DNA of 64,000 nt, from NCBI RefSeq assembly GCF_030272615.1, contig NC_081411.1:836988136-837052135 (forward strand). The letters are read 5' to 3'. The notes beneath the pieces were generated by a model. The model saw nothing but the letters and a program-made list of their open reading frames with translations, did not search any database and was not told the origin of the DNA. Below, in pieces: positions 1 to 12,151 of the stretch. The DNA comes from Cryptomeria japonica. Its lineage: Eukaryota > Streptophyta > Pinopsida > Cupressales > Cupressaceae. Each line of letters begins with the position of its first letter. The stretch's first letter is position 1. The translations under genes and the position numbers were made by a program.

Positions 1-180
1 AGAGAATGGAGCTATCAGACTATTGTGAGGATGGTTACCAGCAGTGGTGGGGTCATGAGATGTCCTCAAAGGAGTGGGGATCGGGGGGATAGGCATCTGG
101 AGGATCTTCTCTCCTACAGCCATAGAGACAGACATAGTCAAGTGGTAGTGGCATACGAAAACCTTGACTTGTAGACGTGA

Positions 181-1190
181 TTTATATTGATAATGCACTG
201 TATTTTGTTATTGATGTGATATCAATGGATACTTGGACTTTTTATTGTTTTATGATGATCTATATGCAGACATGGACTTTATATGATGTTGATGATTCAT
301 AATTTATTATGCATGTTACTCTATATGATGATGATCTATATGCCTTGATTCATATATGTTGTGATTAGATGGATGGAAATTTGATGATCTTCTCTTTCCT
401 TTATTTTCATGAAGATGATGCAATGATGATAAAATAAAAATGCTTTTGATTTTTTATTTTGATGATCATGGATGCAAATGAAATTAATTCTATAATTCTT
501 TACTTAAATGATGCAAATGCAATGATCTATATGAGAATGCTTCTAATGATTACTTATGCAAATGAATGCATATGCATATGATGAAATGATTTTGCAAATG
601 ATCTACATGAAATGTATTTGATTTCAAGTTTGATGTTTTTAAATGCAAATGATGATTATGAATGCAATTTATGGATGTAAATGAAAAATGATACTAACTT
701 AAATGATATGCTTGATTAAACTCATGGGATGAATGCCTATATGTACTGATTATTCTTATAATGAAATGCTTATAATGATAAATGAATCTAAGTGCAAAGA
801 TGCAACTAAATGACATTTAATGGATAAAAAGAACTACAATGATAATGATCCTAATGCAAATAATAATGATGATATACTACATAATTAATGAAACGCACTC
901 AATGAAATTCAAACCAATGCAATGATTTAATGCAACTAAATGAAATGAATGAAAATGATTTAAATGATCCTAAAGATGAATGAACCTACAATGATCAAAT
1001 GCAAATTGTTTTTGTTTTGTCCAAGTATACTCAATCCTTATTTTGACTATTGATCTCTAAATGGAATGAAATGCTTATAATGTAATTGATAATGAATGCT
1101 TATAATTAGATGAATAATGAGATAATCTAAAAATGATCTAACTAAAATGATACTTCCATTCTTCATATCCTATCTTATAACAATGTTTAA
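181..1190. repeat. AT-rich degenerate ATGAT / ATGCAAAT tract
   Basis: About 1 kb made almost entirely of variants of ATGAT, AAATGAT and GCAAATGA, with repeated ATGCAAAT-like octamers and no usable reading frame. It lies downstream of the pol end of element A and is probably 3' non-coding or LTR-derived sequence. Positions 1-180 and 1375-2290 also show no gene. Confidence 0.6.
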
Positions 1191-1225
1191 TTTCATCATT
1201 GAGCTTTAAAATATTGTAAGAAAAT

Positions 1226-1343
1226 ACAAGAAACTTGGCATAATAATTCAAGCTGGCCTGAGTATTTCTTACATGGATTTTGATGTAGCAAGTTTATACA
1301 AGCAACTTGATATAATGAATCAAGCTGACCTGAGTATTTCTTG
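1226..1343. repeat. Direct repeat, two ~46-bp copies
   Basis: Two imperfect copies at 1226-1273 and 1299-1343, about 73 bp apart. Each runs ACAAG(A/C)AACTTG, then TCAAGCTG(G/A)CCTGAG, then TATTTCTT. Function unknown; it sits in the 3' non-coding part of element A. Confidence 0.65.
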
Positions 1344-2290
1344 CAAAACATAAAGGATTATCTCCTTTCAAGAATGACCCAAAACGTCCTCCTTGATCTT
1401 TTGCCAATCATATCCCTAGACAAGTACATACCTTAATAAGAGATAAACCACAAACAATAAACAAAGAAAATAATCATGCCCCATCATAGCTTCTGTAGTC
1501 ATGAACATCCTTGAGTCTCATAGAGTACATGATTAGCAATAAAACCAAGATATAAACACTGAATCTTGTATACCATTCACATGTTCTCATGGTCATTAAC
1601 TGATATAATCATCTTGATGAATAATCCTTGATAATCTTTTATTACTTGTTGGTTGAATCTTTGGTTTTTGAGTTTCACAATTCAGTTGCTACAAAATACC
1701 TTGATCTTTGTTGTTTTGTTGCTCATTATCTGTTTTAAAACCCTACATGTTTTGTTTTTCTAAGTTTTCTAGAATGTTTTGGATTTTCAAAGATTTAAAA
1801 GATCACCTTAGCAAAAGGAATTAGGATTTTTCCCCCAATGGAAACAAAACTTTATTACGAATGTATGAAAAATAATCAAAATCCATGGTAGGACATGATG
1901 CAGATTGATTGATTCTAATAAAATCCAAGACAATGACTACACTAAGTATGTCAAAGATTGATAATTGTTGATAAGATGCATATTTCCTGCTAGATGGTTT
2001 AGAGCAATGGATGCAAAACATGAAATGGATAGACTAGGATAGATGGAAGCAATAGATGTGATAGGATGGAGTGGATAGGTGCGCGAAGTGATCTCATAGA
2101 TGGAAGAACTCACTTTTAGATAGTGCATGTTCACTAGGTTTTCACTATCTAAAATTATTGCATTTTTTCCATATTTGATTTTTATTTGGTTGTTTTATGC
2201 CTTTTTTAGGGATTTTCTGCTTTTTTGCTTTTTACCGATTTCTTCAAGACTTTATATGCTTTTTACTGATTTTTTTCAAGATTTTATATC

Positions 2291-3560
2291 TCAAGTATAA
2301 AACTTCTTGAGATAGATGGAATTGATGGGCTCATCAAACCAATCACCCTCAGGGGTAGATAACTTGTATGCTCCTGAGCCATATGTTGCTACTATAACAA
2401 AAGGACCTAACCAGTTTCAGAAAAACTTTCCCTTCTTTTCTCGGTCTTGCTGATTTCTTGGATTCTCCCTTAGAACTAGATCTCCAATTTGAAGAATGTG
2501 TGGCTTAACTCTATGATTATAAATTCTCATCATTCTCTGTTGATATGCCTTCAAATGATCTATAGCATTTTGGCGACATTCTTGAATCATCTCAAGTTCT
2601 TGAAGTCTAGAGACTTGTTGTTCTTCTTCTGGTATAAGACCTTTCAAGGACACTTGTAGAGAAGGTATCTCTACTTCTACTGGTAATATGGCTTTTTATC
2701 CATAGACCAAGCAATATGGAGTTTCCCCCATTAGTGTGCGAATACTGGTTCAATATGCCCAAAGAGCATGATTTAGTTGAATGTGCCAATTCTTTACTAG
2801 CTTCATTGATTGTTTTCTTTAGGATTTTCAAGATTTTTTTATTTGATACCTTAGCTTGACCATTTCCATGTCGATAATATGGAGTAGATAACCTATGCTG
2901 AATATAAAATCTCTCACATAGTTCCTTCACAACTTGATTCTTAAATGGTCTTCCATTATTAGTGATAATGGTCATAGGGACTCCATAGCGACAAATGATA
3001 TAATTCAGGATGAATGATGATATTTATTTTCCTATCAGTTTCATCAAAGGCATTGCTTCAATCCTCTTAGTGAAAGACTCTGTAGTAGTCATAATGAACT
3101 TATGTCCATTAGAGGATGAAGGGTTTATCTTACCTACCAAATCAAGACCGCATTCGGAGAATAGCCATGAACCTGCCATAGGATGCAGTTCTTGTGCTGG
3201 TGCATGGATGAGATTCCTATGGATCTGGCATTGTTTTCATTTCTTGGCATATGTAAATAAATCTCTCTCCATAGTAGGCCAATAGTAACCCAAATGAATA
3301 AGTTACTTAGCCAGCATTAATCCACTTGAGTGCATGCCACAAATACCTGCATGGACTTCGTTAAGAATTTTCTCAGATTCTTCTTGTTCGAGACATCTCA
3401 GTATATATAAGGTATCAGCAATTATAGTATATCGGGAAGAGTGACGGATAAAATTTCTTCTCTAATTGCAAGATAGGTCAGGAGGAAGGATATTCTCTTT
3501 TAAGTATTGATAAGTTTGGTCATATAAGGATTGATCGGTTCTAGATATATGACAAATCAT
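2291..3560 (-). pseudogene. Element A integrase (broken)
   Basis: Ty3/gypsy integrase, which would insert retroelement cDNA into nuclear DNA. Visible pieces are a core-domain stretch at 2607-2975 (TIITNNGRPFKNQ, then STPYYRHGNGQAKVSNK) and a C-terminal piece at 2417-2653 with HRVKPHILQIGDLVLRENP and GKFF, the usual GDLVLR motif of gypsy integrases. Downstream codons still read ATYGSGAYKLS and WFDEPINSIHLKKFY before a TGA at 2291-2293, a typical pol end. The zinc-binding N-terminal part (about 3000-3560) is scattered over frames with many stops. It follows the second RNase H directly and is not functional. Confidence 0.8.
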
Positions 3561-3569
3561 ATGGGTATT

Positions 3570-4010
3570 CTAGGATTCAATGGAAGGATTCAAGATATCT
3601 TCCACCAAGAATTCATAACATTGTTGATTCTCCTGATTCTGCAAAAGAGATTCTATTGTAGCCATTGCATCTACTTTTTTGTTCTCATTTCTTAGGATCT
3701 GAGTGAATGATATTTCTTCAAAATTCTCTTTAAACTCTTCAACCAGTTGTTTGTAAGGCATGAGCTTGTCATCATTTATTTGGTTGATTATAAGCTATAA
3801 ATCACCATAAACATGAAATTCCTTAATGTTCCATTCAATATCCATTTTGAGCCCAATAGCCAATGCTTCATATTCTGCAGTATTGTTTGTGCATGGAAAC
3901 CACAGTCTATATGATTTTGGAATTGTGTGTCCTTGAGGTGTGATGAACAAAATTCCAACACTTGATCCATATTGTGTATAGGAGCCATCAAAATACAACT
4001 CCCAAAATTT
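3570..4010 (-). pseudogene. Element A second (archaeal-type) RNase H domain
   Basis: A second RNase H-like domain follows the usual RT-RNase H. Motifs are WELYFDGSYTQYG (first acidic residue), NNTAEYEALAIGL (Glu) and FHVYGDL (Asp), followed at 3570-3761 by a tail with NENKKVDAMATI like the end of RNase H folds. The 'YFDGS...NTAEYEAL' signature matches the extra aRNH domain known from Tat/Ogre elements. It lies between canonical RNase H and integrase, as in that lineage. The reading frame is interrupted near 3790. The acidic residues are present, but the element is dead. Confidence 0.75.
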
Positions 4011-5392
4011 TGTGCTTATTGTCAAAATGTTTGCATCAGGAAATTCAATGTGCAATGGTGTGTCATCTAGTAAGGGTGCTTCAGCCAATTGATCAACAAT
4101 GACTTGTCCTTTGATAGCTTTTTGATCAGCGTAATCTATATCAAACTCACTTAGCACCATAACCCATTTTGCTAGTCTACCTATTAAAGTTGACTTGCTC
4201 AACAAATAATTTAGCAGATCTATTTTTGCTATCAGTTTCACATAATGAGTCAACATATAATGTCACAATTTTTGAGTTGTGAATACAACTACTAGGTATG
4301 TCTTCTCAACTAATGTATAGTTCAATTCATAGCCTACAAGTGTTCTACTGATGTAATACACTGCTCTTTCTTTCCCTTCTTCATCATGTTGTGCTAAGAG
4401 ATATCCTAGTGATAAATTTGTTGTTGAGATGTAAAGTAACAATGGCCTTCCTTTGATTGGTGATACAAGTACTAGAGGATTTACAAAATACTCTTTGATT
4501 TGTAGAAAAACTTCCTCACACTTCTGATCCCATTTGAATGGAACATTCTTGTGTAAAATATGAGTGAATGGATGACATCTATCTTCTAATTGAGAGACAA
4601 ATCTTTTGATTGATTGCAATCTCCCTTGTAGATAATGCAATTGAGTTATGTTCTTGGGTGACTCCATTTTCATGATAGCTTTGACCTTTTCTGGATCTAC
4701 TTCAATTCCACAAGATGATATAATGTACCCAAGAAGTTCTCTAGAGGTTACTCCAAATGCACATTTTTTTGGATTCAATCTTAATTGATATTGTTCAAGC
4801 ATGTCAAAGATCTTGACCAAGATGTTCAAATGTTCTTTGCTTGTATGAGATTTTGCAAGTATGTCATCTACATAATCTTCCATAAATGTATGCATCATAT
4901 CATGGAAAATTGTTGTCATGGCTCTCTGATAAGTTTATCCTGCACTCTTAAGCCCAAATGGTATAACATTCCAATAGTAAGTACCCCATGCACAAGTGAA
5001 TGTTATCTTTTCATGGTCTTTAGGGGTGATTCTTATTTGATTGTGCCCCAAGAATCCATCCATTAATGAAACATCTCATGTCCTACTGATAAGTATACAA
5101 TTATTTCAATGTTGGGCAGTGAGAAATCATCTTTGGGACATGCTTTGTTCAAATCCCTGAAGTTAGTGCATACTCTTATGCTTTTATCTGGCTTTGAAAC
5201 TCGCATAATGCTTGAGACCCATTTTATATAGGCAATAGGTCTTATGAAACCCACATCTAATAACTTATTTAGTTCAACTTTTACATGAAGAACGATGTGT
5301 GGATGCATTTTTCTTAGCTTTTTTAAAACTGGTTTTGGTTTTTGATCTACGTTGAGATGATGCATGATAAGATCTGGATCAAGTTTTGGCAT
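4011..5392 (-). pseudogene. Element A reverse transcriptase and RNase H
   Basis: The RT copies the element RNA into DNA and the RNase H degrades the RNA strand. At 5063-5392 are KVELNKLLDVGFIRPI, VRVCTNFRDLNKACPKDDF-like sequence and SLPNIE. At 4263-4919 are MEDYVDDILAKS (YVDD active site), LNPKKCAFGV, GYIISSCGIEVDPEKV and the connection to RNase H (RPLLLYISTT, AVYYISRTL). Between the blocks (4920-5062) the translation continues with stops. WVMVLSEFDIDYADQKAIKGQ at about 4120-4170 is the usual end of canonical RNase H. The first catalytic Asp of RNase H appears replaced (LLLYISTT where TDAS is expected). Confidence 0.85.
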
Positions 5393-7231
5393 GTCTGCAT
5401 AGGACCAAGCAAAATTTATCTATCATTTCTTGAAGAATTCTACGTATTCTTTCCTCTCTTCATCTAATAATGATGTAGCAGGATGAAGGACCTTGGGATC
5501 CTTTTTTGTGCCAATATTTATTGCTTCTATTGGCTCTATTAAAATAGAAAATCTATCCTAAAAATATGCAACGAGAGTGTCAAACTTTCCATCTTCTGGT
5601 ACCTCAAAGAGGTTTTCATCATCAGGTACGTCCTTCATTTTTCCTCTTGACTGATCTAGTGTTTCCATGAGATGGTTTTCAACATTAGGTCTTTTTCCTT
5701 ATTTTATTTCAATTTTGCGACTGGAAAGTTTAGCATTCTCCTGATTGCAAGAAGCATTACTTGATTCTATGGTGGAAGATATCTTAGGTGTTATGGGTTT
5801 GACAACATTAAGATATACAGCTAAATCATGATAATTGGAAAATACATCCAATTCAGAATTTTCTCAGTTATCCCAATCAATCAGTTTTGGATGAAGCAAG
5901 GGTAAGTCATAGTCATTGTCATTGTTGGGTGTTTTAAGGTTCATGACGTAATAGTCATAGTTTGGCATAGAGTAGGTAATGCCATAGATAGAACTCTCTT
6001 GAGGATAGTCTCTCCCAAGTTCTCTCCAATCAGCTCTAACGAAATCAAGATTGGTATTTTGCGATTCACAATCAAGTGACTCATCATCTGATGTTTTTCC
6101 CTCAAATGAATGAATTATATCAAAACATACATCTTTTATACTACAAGTTCCTTCTTGATTAATTTCAATAGATTCATTTGCATCTTGAAGTTGGCATACT
6201 TGTGCACATGACATAGAGGATTCTTTTGTTAACTTCTGTCTTCTCTTAAACTCAGCTTCTTCTAGACTAATAGTCAATCCTGCTTGACTATCTATTAGTT
6301 CTTCTATGGTTCTTCCATACCTTTGTATTTTGTGCTCAACATTTGATAAAGATCCGATATTTTGTTTATCTTTTGATGATTGATCAATAATTGTTTGTGT
6401 TTCTTGTGGTGTTACTTCTTGTTCATTTTCATCCTCTTTCCTTTGTTGTTTTTCATATGCTTCTTTCCTTTGAATTCTGATTTCTTCTTGTCTTCTTTCT
6501 AATTCTATTCTTTATTTTGTGAAAGATGAGTGTTCATTTTTAATAGTTGTCTATTCTTCATCCTTTTCTTCACTTAATACATTAGATAATAGATATAAAC
6601 CCCATTCATATTCGTTTGAATATGTCTCTGAACCATTTTCTATAATTACACCACTATATCTAACAGGAATGTTATATGGTGAGAAAAGTTCTCTGATTTT
6701 GGCCTTTTGTTCTTTCACTGCTTCTGGAATATTTTGATCAGGTTCAACACTTGTTTGTATTCCTTGAACTTATTTGCAAGATTATTCTTCTCTTTTGATT
6801 GCAAGTTCTTCCTATTGTTTCTCATATTCTTCTTGTTTCTGTTTGTTATCTACTATTTTTGCTACTTGGTGTAGTATTTCTTGTCAAGGTTCTTCTCTAG
6901 GGACTGCTTTCTTTCTCCACCTTGGATGTTGATAATTGTGTGATTTTTTCTTTGATTTAGGATATCCAAGTCCTGATTTATCTTCTTTAGATTGTGTGTG
7001 AGGACAAATAGGTTTTGAAATACCTTCTTATTTCTTACCAATTGGTCCTTTTCCTTCATATCCCATTTTTTGCATGATCTTATAACCATTGCTATATTGT
7101 TCTATGATAATATTAACTTCTGTAGCTATTGCTATAGTTTCATTTTCATCTCTGTACAAGCAACTAAGAATGTCTCTATCTTTGATTTCTTCTGCAAGTG
7201 TTCTAGCTCTAACAAATGCTCCATCAAACAT
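5393..7231 (-). pseudogene. Element A PR-RT linker with G-patch-like motif
   Basis: Between protease and RT is a long, low-similarity, charged linker. The best open piece is 5864-6277 (137 codons, rich in acidic residues, ending near PLLHPKLIDWDN). At 6862-7231 the translation includes YKIMQKMGYEGKGPIGKK, then after a stop GISKPICPHTQSKEDKSGLG and GYPKSKKK. This resembles a G-patch, a glycine-rich RNA-binding motif found next to the protease in some retroelements. Stops and frameshifts interrupt the frame. The linker role is inferred from position. Stretches 5400-5860 and 6280-6860 show only broken, lysine/glutamate-rich coding sequence. Confidence 0.55.
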
Positions 7232-7603
7232 TTCTACTAATTTTTTTGAGATTTATGGTTGAACATTTGTAGGCTTTCCACATGATTTAGGTAAAAGTGG
7301 CAAGCTATGCAAATAATATTCTCCCATTCCTTAATCATTTATTTTGAGCTTTTTCTCAAAGGTTTCCCATAATTTTTCTTGAATTTCTTCGGTGGGATAG
7401 ACCGATTCTATGTTATGTGGAACTCTTGCATCTTGTGTTGGTTTCAGATTATTGCAATATTGACTAGAGTCTATGACTATAGTGACTTCTTTTCCATTAT
7501 GAGGAAACTTTGCACACTAGTGGTATGTAGAAGGAATTGCTTGTACGCCATGAATCCATGGTCTTCCTAGAATAATGTTATAAGACAGATTCAAGTCTAA
7601 AAC

Positions 7604-7942
7604 CTAGCATAATGTATTCATTTCTACAAGTCCTATTTTGATTGGTAACAACACAGTTCCTTTAGAAGAACACTCTTCTTGATCATAAGCCTTGATGGCT
7701 ATTTTCTTCTTTGGATCTACTATATTTTCTGAATATCCCAAAGCCTTTATTAAGCTTAATGCACAAATGTTTAAGCTAGCTCCACCATCTATGAGTATGC
7801 GTTTGACATGATTTTTATGAATGGTGACTTCAACATGTAAGGGAGAATTGTGAGGGTGTTGCAAGGATCTGTCAACATTTTCAGAAAAGGATAAGCAATG
7901 AGGGGCTATGATGTCCCACCATGTTTTGGAACTGATCCACAT
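7604..7942 (-). pseudogene. Element A retropepsin-like aspartic protease
   Basis: The translation contains HKNHVKRILIDGGASLNICALSLIKALG, the DGGAS form of the retropepsin active site (D-T/S/G-G), preceded by WWDIIAPHCLSF and PLHVEVTIH. In a living element this would cleave the Gag-Pol polyprotein. The catalytic Asp is present. The piece ends with VLLPIKIGLVEMNTLC; the continuation (7232-7603) is coding-like but split by stops. It lies between the gag end and the G-patch-like linker, the expected place. Confidence 0.8.
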
Positions 7943-8027
7943 CCAGATCTTTTGAAACTATTATTTCCGTTAGAGCTTTCTCCAATATTTCGTTATGCAT
8001 AGGTGGAACTTTTAGGAGTTCCAAAAT

Positions 8028-9429
8028 TTATATTTGAGCGCGTATCTTTTGCAATTGTTCCACTAAGTTGTATTGTCTTGAAGTGGATGTTGATTCATTT
8101 ATTATACCCAGAAATGTAACCTTCACTTTTCTTCTTGTAATGATGTTGATTGGTTCTGAAGGGGTGTTATCTTTAATGATGATGAAATTTACCACATCAT
8201 CATATGTATAAGTGTAATTTACTTTAGCTTTTGCTTTGTCATCTTTTGGTTTAGATTGTTCACCCTTTTCATAGTTTGGAAGTGGATTTTTGAATACTAG
8301 ATGTGATTCATTCATCTTATGACCATCCACTGTGATAGTTTTGTTATCAATCAAGTCTTGAACAAGATTTTTTAATCTTTAACAATCATTAGGTTGGTGT
8401 CCTTTGTTTCGATGGTAGTTGCAAAAAAGATTGTCATTCTACCAATTAGGTTTGACTTGAGGTTCATAATTTTTTTCTTTTGTTAAAGTAATTAATTTAT
8501 TTGTAAGAAGAGTTTTCAAAGCCGATTCCAATGGTTCTCCAATGTTTATGAATTTCCTATGAGGATTGGAGAAGAAAGACTTGGATTTACTGTTCTCTTG
8601 ATTGTTGTTGTTTGATACTTGACTTGCTAAGATAAAGATTGGTTGTTGTTTGGTAACATTGCTATTGTCATTTCCTCCATTGGTAACATTCCTATTCTTT
8701 GACCAAAATTTAGGTTTGTGTCATTGTTATTGTTGTTGGTGGTGTGATTGTTTTTGTTGTAGGAATTGTTGTAAAATTTTAACTCTCCTTTCTTTACCAT
8801 TGTATCTTCTATCTTTAGACCATTTCCAATATTCTTAGCAAAAGAAGGAGGACATTGCGTTTTAAGACGGTAACTCAATTGACTGATAAGGTTGTTAATG
8901 AATATGTCCATTTTCTCTTGATTGGGTACATCTCTTAGATATCTATTGAACATTCATTTCCATCATTGTAAAAAGACCATGAAAGGTTCACCATTCTTTT
9001 GCTTGACATTACATAAATCTATCATTGTTATCTCATTTCTTACATTGTAGGAGTATTGTGACATAATCTATTCACAAGTTCTTTAAAAGATTTAATTCTA
9101 GATGGTAGTCTTTAGAATCATTCCATTGATTTCCCATTTAAGCTCCTAGGGAATAGACGCATCAGGTAAGTTTCATCGTGTGAAAATTCCATACTCATAG
9201 TGCAAAATTCCCTAATGTGATCTTGAAGATCAGATTTCTCAATGTATTTATCATATTGAGGGATTCCACAATGTTGTGGGAATGGTATTATGTTTAGAAT
9301 TTTGTCAAAAGGATATGGGCAAATGTCCTCCAATAAATATTTCTTGGAACTTGTTCCATTCTGCATTTCATGTATTTGTTGTTGTAAGGTTTTCATTTGT
9401 TGAGAGAGAGTTAACAAAGGATTATCCAT
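8028..9429 (-). pseudogene. Element A Gag
   Basis: Gag fragments. At 9118-9429 is the N-terminal part (TLSQQMKTLQQQIHEMQ, SDLQDHIREFCT, LMRLFPRSLNGKSME), typical of plant gypsy Gag. After a frameshift near 9000, 8627-8953 gives MFNRYLRDVPNQEKMDIFINN and a lysine/asparagine-rich tail. Further on, at about 8397-8438, FCNYHRNKGHQPNDC is a C-X2-H-X4-H-X4-C zinc-knuckle variant followed by a stop, then 8028-8354 continues (NKTITVDGHKMNESHLVFK) toward the protease. Gag would coat the RNA and form the particle. It is broken by a frameshift and several stops. Confidence 0.78.
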
Positions 9430-10550
9430 ATGAGTTTTCCTTGTATCCTCATAAGTTCTTCTATCACCATGCTCTCTTCTTGTATCATCATGGTCTTTTC
9501 TTGTTTTATCTCCTCTTGTTTCATCATGATTTATTGATTTACATCCTTGTTATTTGGATCATCTGTGTTTTGATTGTTACTCGTCTTTGCATCTTGTTTC
9601 AAACTTTCTATGTTAAAGTCTTGTGGCAATTTAGCTCCTAATTTTGCCAACATTGGAAGGTATTTTTCTTTTTGTTTCTCCAATAAATTTTCCCTTAGTT
9701 TATCAAATTTAAAATCTTGTTCAAGGTCTCTAATGGTGTTATTGACTGCTTCTTTGTCAACATTGAATTATCTTCTTCCATTTGTTTTTGTTGTTTTCTA
9801 AATTGGTTGTATTGAGCTCTAGTCCAAACTAGCATGTGATTGATTCAAAAACTTCTCAAGTTTTGACCTTGTAAATACAAGTCAATAAGTGATTATTGGT
9901 TTAAGAAGATAAGCTTTGTTGATTTTACCACTGTTATTGGTGCGTTGTGATAAGGCATCTTGTTGTTGAAAGGCACGTGCTTGCAAAAGTTCTCCATCAA
10001 ATTCTATCCCATAACCACGTAAATAGGGATGAAAAAGGTGTAGGAATGTCCTATGTTTTAACAAGATCTTGGAATTGATATACAAGAATCTTATCCTCTT
10101 CAGAGTAGCCTTATAACTGGGTTTTCTTTTCTTAAGATGATATTTAAAAGTCATATAAGCATATGATGGTTTAAAAGTTTGCTTGATTCCAATGTGAGTG
10201 TGATTCTAATTTTGATGTAACCTAGGTTCAAAATATGAATGATATATCCAAGATAATGAACAAAGGTTGATATGATCAAGTTTCGTGATAGAGGATTTGA
10301 TATATCCTGATGAGAAACTGATAATGATGTTGATTTTTGTACTTAAGATGGTTGAATCACTAACTTGTTGTGAATTGTATGCTTATGAAACCTTTGGAAG
10401 TAGCCTATTTGATTGATAAACCTAATTATCGAACTAGTTTGAAGGTTTGTGATAGTTTAAAGAAAACTCTACTCGAAAAGGGTATCTGAAACTGGTTTTG
10501 AAATTTTGGTCTGATATGTAGAAATGCCCTCTATCTTAGATGTGAGAAAA

Positions 10551-10805
10551 CATTTGCACTAACCTTTTTGTCAAAAGCGTGAACCTATGGGACAACTGTG
10601 TTGTTTTGTTGCTTGAAAGCGCTTCTCTCTAGGACTAAAAGTAAAAAATTGTGGTACAAAAGCTCAGTTTTATACTTAAAAACACTAATCTACTGATCAA
10701 ATGCCTGAACCTATGATATAAAAGCACTGTAATGTTGTTTAAATGTGCTATTTTGCACAACAAATGCGTAGTTCTATGCAACAAAAGTGTTGTTCTAACT
10801 GTGTT
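10551..10805. repeat. Leader repeat array 1 (AAAAGYGCTAACCTA-like)
   Basis: Degenerate repeats of about 24-30 bp with cores such as GCACTAACC, AAAAGCGTGAACCTA, GAAAGCGCTTCTCTA, AAAACACTAATCTA, AAAAGCACTGTAAT, AAATGTGCTATTT and AAAAGTGTTGTTCTA. They lie in the leader of element A. Copies are too diverged to define one period by eye. Confidence 0.55.
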
Positions 10806-11876
10806 ACAAGGATTTTCAATTTTTCCAACAAGTTGTTGGATTTTTGCTTATTTCTAGATGATGATTTTTCAAGTTTTTGACCATACTGAGCATGTTGTAG
10901 ACATAAAAGACACAATGTTTGTAAAATAAAATGCACAAGCAAGCAAAAATCCTATGGTAGGCTGAGACAATAATTATTGAATCTCACATGGGGTTTCCCC
11001 CAAAGCTATGCTATTCAGAGTGGTTGTTTAGATGCTTGACCCCACTGGCTCCACCCTCGACACTCACTTCTTCGAGGCAACCAAGCACTAGTTTCCATGA
11101 AAACTCCCCATTACAAACTTCATATCTCTACTAAGAACCATATGTGTGTGAGCCGCTTCATAGGTCCGACCTCCTATGCCAACAATTAGAAATATTTTGG
11201 TAACTAGTAGAAGTGGTTTTTAGTAAAGGCTTTCGGTCATGTAGCCATGCATGCAACACTTTACACTCTGTAAATACAGAAGGTTCCAGCCTATAGAGGT
11301 TACACTTCATAGGGTTTATGGGGAAACATAGTGTTGGTATGAACTAATCAACACATGTTGTTTATGAATTTCATCACAAACACAATTTATTTAGAGTGGA
11401 TTAGAAGGACTCAGTATTATTCCATTTCCACTTGGGTCATTCCCCTCTCATTGGCCCCCTCAAGGTAGCTCGGGAAGACAAGCCCTCTAAAGATTACACA
11501 TAAAAGAAAGTAGGTCTAGTTTTCTGATCACCGTATGAGGGTGAGAGCGTACTTTCCTATTACTTCAACAAGCACTGAAGACAAAGGTTTATTTTAAGAC
11601 CTTTAAGAATCTATGTGCAACTACTTTAAGGAAAAAACTCAAATGCAAGTTGCATGCTATTGATTATCGTCCTAGTTAATCTAGATGAGCAAGATATGAT
11701 GTTTTACTTTCCAAAATAATACTAATTAACTATGTGAGGAAATGCATGGAATTCACATCAAAATAACCCTACACAGATATGTTAGTAGCTTTCAAATTTT
11801 TTCAGTTCTTGGACATTCAGACCTACAAAGTTGTTAGCTTTCTGATTAAAGAAAATTTAAATTTTACCCACTATCA

Positions 11877-12090
11877 GAACAAATGCACTAAAAATATAGA
11901 TGTGCTATGTTAACTAACAAAAGTGCTAACCTATTTGTGAAAAGCGCTAACCTGATGTTTGAAAGTGCTATTCTATTGAACATAGGCACTAACCTAGGTG
12001 ATAAAAGCACTAACCTAATTAACAAATACATTGTCAGAGTCCACAGATATGTTAAACTGACTTACAAAAGCGTTAAATTAGTTCTGCGAG
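11877..12090. repeat. Leader repeat array 2 (AAAAGCGCTAACCTA-like)
   Basis: The same repeat type just inside the PBS: ACAAAAGTGCTAACCTATT, AAAAGCGCTAACCTGATG, GAAAGTGCTATTCTATT, ATAGGCACTAACCTAGG, AAAAGCACTAACCTAATT, ACAAAAGCGTTAAATTA. Spacing is about 24-25 bp, so any translation repeats every 8 residues (NKSANLFVKSANLMFESAI). That open frame is therefore a by-product of the repeat, not a gene. Confidence 0.7.
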
Positions 12091-12129
12091 AATAAGACAG
12101 GATATTAGAAAGATAAGTGTGAGATCTGA

Positions 12130-12147
12130 GCCCCATGGTGGGTGCCA
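12130..12147 (-). promoter_or_regulatory. Element A primer-binding site
   Basis: The minus strand reads TGGCACCCACCATGGGGC, four bases inside the LTR end (CA, then TTTT). The position and the leading TGG fit a tRNA primer-binding site of a plant gypsy element. It is not the initiator-Met type used by the other elements here; the exact tRNA was not assigned. Confidence 0.7.
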
Positions 12148-12151
12148 AAAA

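Larger units (their letters stand above)
9430..12129 (-). other. Element A leader / 5' untranslated region
   Basis: About 2.7 kb between the PBS and recognisable gag. It holds only short open stretches; the longest, 9882-10154 (90 codons, lysine-rich start, ending LLKPIITY), matches nothing I know and may be decayed gag N-terminus. Two arrays of short degenerate repeats are listed separately. The middle, about 10980-11640, is less AT-rich and has no ORF. No host gene is visible. Confidence 0.5.

Noticed and set aside
11907-12095. 62-codon frame with periodic NKSANL-like translation
   Set aside because: By-product of the 24-bp repeat array next to the PBS of element A.
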